From the NCBI RefSeq assembly GCF_016765615.1, contig NZ_JAESWA010000022.1, forward strand, positions 335,542 to 399,541: DNA of 64,000 nucleotides. The letters are read 5' to 3'. Position numbers and translations under genes: made by a program. The number at the start of each line of letters is the position of its first letter. Position 1 is the stretch's first letter. Positions 62,621 through 64,000 of this stretch are shown one piece after another. Under the pieces are notes generated by a model. The model worked only from the letters and a program-made list of their open reading frames with translations. It searched no databases and had not been told where the DNA came from. This DNA is from Clostridium paridis (GTDB lineage Bacteria > Bacillota > Clostridia > Clostridiales > Clostridiaceae).

Positions 62621-62827
62621 ATGAGAACACTAGATACTATTGCACTTATTCTAGTAATCATTGGGGCTTTAAACTGGGGATTAATTGGATTTTTCTCATT
62701 TGATCTAGTTGCAAGCCTTTTTGGTCAAATGTCCATAGTTTCAAGAGTTATTTATTCTCTTGTAGGTATATGTGGATTATATGCAATATCTTTTTTCGCA
62801 AAAGACAGATATTCTTCAATAGACTAA
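62621..62827 (+). CDS. DUF378 membrane protein
   Basis: A 68-residue two-helix membrane protein. RTLDTIALILVIIGALNWGLIGFFSFDLVASLFG is the DUF378 signature, with ALNWGL in the first helix, and VYSLVGICGLYAI-like residues in the second. Found in many Firmicutes, with no known function. ATG 62621 is 10 bases after AAAGGAG; the GTG at 62612 is too close to that site. Confidence 0.87.
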   Translation: MRTLDTIALILVIIGALNWGLIGFFSFDLVASLFGQMSIVSRVIYSLVGICGLYAISFFAKDRYSSID

Positions 62828-62831
62828 CATA

Positions 62832-62863
62832 AAAATAACTCTCTATTCATAGAGAGTTATTTT
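62832..62863 (+). terminator. Terminator after the DUF378 gene
   Basis: AAAATAACTCTCTA and its complement around TTCA, followed by ATATTC; a perfect 14-base stem. Confidence 0.85.
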
Positions 62864-62953
62864 TATATTCAATATTTTTCCAAATTATTACTATTTATTT
62901 TAACTAAACAGCAAAATAATGTATAATATAAATTATTACTAATTTGAAAGGGG

Positions 62954-63760
62954 ATGATTACTATTTACCATTCAATATTAGGTGTTAATCTATACGAAAT
63001 AGTACTTTTATTTTTTATTTATTCATTATTAGGTTGGATAACAGAAGTTATCTACCAATTCTACAATAAAAGATATTTTGTAAATAGAGGTTTCTTGTAT
63101 GGTCCATTATGTCCAATCTATGGAACTGGAATTGTTTCAGTTGTGTTACTTTTTAATAGTTTTAAAAGTAATATACTTCTTTTATATGTGCTTTCTACTG
63201 TTATAATTTCTTTTATTGAATATATAACTGGCTTCATATTAGAAAAGTTTTTCAAATCAAAATGGTGGGACTATACCAATGAACCCTTTAATCTTCATGG
63301 TAGAATATGTCTATCATTCTCTCTTGTATGGGGAATTGCAGCATTAATCATTATTAAATTTATCAATCCTTTAATATCAAATATTGTTTCATCTTTTCCT
63401 AGAGAATTTAATATTATGACATCATATATATTTTTACTTATTTTCACCTTGGATATAGCATTTACACTTTCCTCTCTAGTAAGATTTAGTAAAATGCTTA
63501 CCAGGTTACAATTAATATCCTCAGAATTAAAAGAGCGATATGAATATATAATTGTCACAACAAAAGATGCCGCCTTTGATGCAGTTCAAAATATTGAGAA
63601 CAACATAAAAGAGCTTAGACATAAATATGATATTTCTTTTGACGCTTTAGATTTTAATCACAAGAGACTTTTGCGCGCCTTTCCTAACTTAAAACCAAGT
63701 AAATTTGATAATATTTTAAAAGAAATAAAAGAAAAACTAAATTCCTTAAAAGAAATATAA
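62954..63760 (+). CDS. Putative ABC transporter permease (CmpB-type membrane protein)
   Basis: A 268-residue protein with an N-terminal membrane domain of about five to six helices: LYEIVLLFFIYSLLGWITEVIYQ, NRGFLYGPLCPIYGTG and KWWDYTNEPFNLHGRICL are typical of the ABC_trans_CmpB domain. The C-terminal third (about 185-268) is charged and helical. Despite the family name, no ATPase partner is near. The GAAAGGGG site touches the annotated ATG, so the true start may lie at an ATT a few codons later. Confidence 0.82.
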   Translation: MITIYHSILGVNLYEIVLLFFIYSLLGWITEVIYQFYNKRYFVNRGFLYGPLCPIYGTGIVSVVLLFNSFKSNILLLYVLSTVIISFIEYITGFILEKFFKSKWWDYTNEPFNLHGRICLSFSLVWGIAALIIIKFINPLISNIVSSFPREFNIMTSYIFLLIFTLDIAFTLSSLVRFSKMLTRLQLISSELKERYEYIIVTTKDAAFDAVQNIENNIKELRHKYDISFDALDFNHKRLLRAFPNLKPSKFDNILKEIKEKLNSLKEI

Positions 63761-63785
63761 AAAGCGATGGGTTTTCCATCGCTTT
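63761..63785. terminator. Convergent terminator
   Basis: AAAGCGATGG and CCATCGCTTT around GTTTT, between the gene ending at 63760 and the minus-strand gene ending at 63792. Confidence 0.8.
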
Positions 63786-63791
63786 CTTATT

Positions 63792-64000
63792 CTATAGGTT
63801 ATTTATTATGTTAAAAAGCTCAAGTGCTGCTTTTCGTGGCCCATTTTTCTCGCTTCCTTGTATTGCTAGAGAAGTTTTAATCTCTCCAACCTTAACACCA
63901 GATGCAAATAGCGCATCAAAGTATTTATCTAATAATATATCACATTCTTGTTGCTTTTGGGCTGGTCCAAATGGATTTGCAAAATAAGATTTTACTAATC
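63792..64000 (-). CDS. 3' part of a gene cut by the window edge
   Basis: An open minus-strand frame of 68 codons plus a TAG stop runs off the right edge. The readable part ends ...KAALELFNIINNL and contains SYFANPFGPAQKQQECD and YFDALFASGVKVGEIKTSL. It is too short and I do not recognise the family. The hairpin at 63761 lies just downstream, as expected for a terminator. Confidence 0.6.
   Translation of the reverse strand, partial: LVKSYFANPFGPAQKQQECDILLDKYFDALFASGVKVGEIKTSLAIQGSEKNGPRKAALELFNIINNL

Noticed and set aside
1-64000. CRISPR array, prophage, integron, rRNA or tRNA genes
   Set aside because: No regularly spaced repeats, phage structural genes, integrase or RNA-gene signatures were seen on either strand.

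Overview
The window is AT-rich DNA with gene families, operon orders and Shine-Dalgarno sites (AGGAGG-like, many TTG/GTG starts) typical of Clostridium sensu stricto or a close relative. Pointers are a FabT/MarR-headed fab-acc operon, a single-chain PurL of the clostridial kind, CvfB, YaaR, a HutP-like protein and a DUF378 protein. The species cannot be fixed from sequence reading alone. No rRNA, tRNA, CRISPR array or prophage was seen, and no gene-free stretch exceeds 300 bases.

Layout. 1-2.1 kb: iscR-iscS-iscU Fe-S assembly operon (minus strand). 2.2-5.1 kb: beta-CASP metallo-beta-lactamase nuclease, SPL-type radical SAM protein and a small membrane protein. 5.1-11.8 kb: a thiol/metal module, with an OmpR/histidine kinase pair, a His/Met-rich small membrane protein, CcdA, a TlpA-like thioredoxin and a 604-residue HMA-SafE-cupredoxin-like fusion, probably for copper handling and extracytoplasmic thiol chemistry. 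11.8-15.5 kb: EamA transporter, a Ser/Asn-rich orphan and a second, paralogous two-component system. 15.6-23.8 kb: rarA followed by a run of small accessory genes (acetyltransferases, methyltransferase, Nudix-CMD fusion, kinase-like P-loop protein, flavodoxin, SRPBCC, DUF1284). 23.9-30.7 kb: an ABC importer of the ABC_sub_bind type, HutP-like protein, an ABC exporter pair and a NiaX-like ECF S component. 30.8-39.6 kb: the complete fabT-fabH-acpP-fabDGF-accB-fabZ-accCDA operon, lacking the fabK usually found between acpP and fabD. 40.3-51.3 kb: purL-E-C-F-M-N-H-D, which makes IMP except for the PurB step, behind a structured leader RNA. 51.4-64 kb: alanine racemase, a REP-associated transposase, SPFH/NfeD pair, nadE, yaaR, secreted MBL protein, cvfB, gamma carbonic anhydrase, PHP protein, Lrp/AsnC regulator, membrane proteins and one gene cut by the window edge.

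Three sequence-level systems stand out. (1) A direct-repeat motif, CACAT-N6-TATAT placed 8 bases before a -10 box, recurs upstream of both two-component systems, the His/Met-rich gene, ccdA (weaker -10), the copper-type fusion gene (spacing 11) and one apparently gene-free transcript. It looks like one response-regulator regulon with a candidate small RNA. (2) A short GC-rich repeat, GGGGACGGTTAAC, occurs eight times between 40.3 and 60.6 kb around a REP-associated tyrosine transposase, including an inverted pair acting as a terminator, a copy forming the purD ribosome-binding site and copies read in frame inside two genes. (3) The purine operon begins with a promoter, a two-stem leader and an intrinsic terminator that I could not match to the known purine, PRPP or ZTP riboswitches. 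Further unexplained structured elements lie at 9775-9884, 37694-37815 and 52541-52611.
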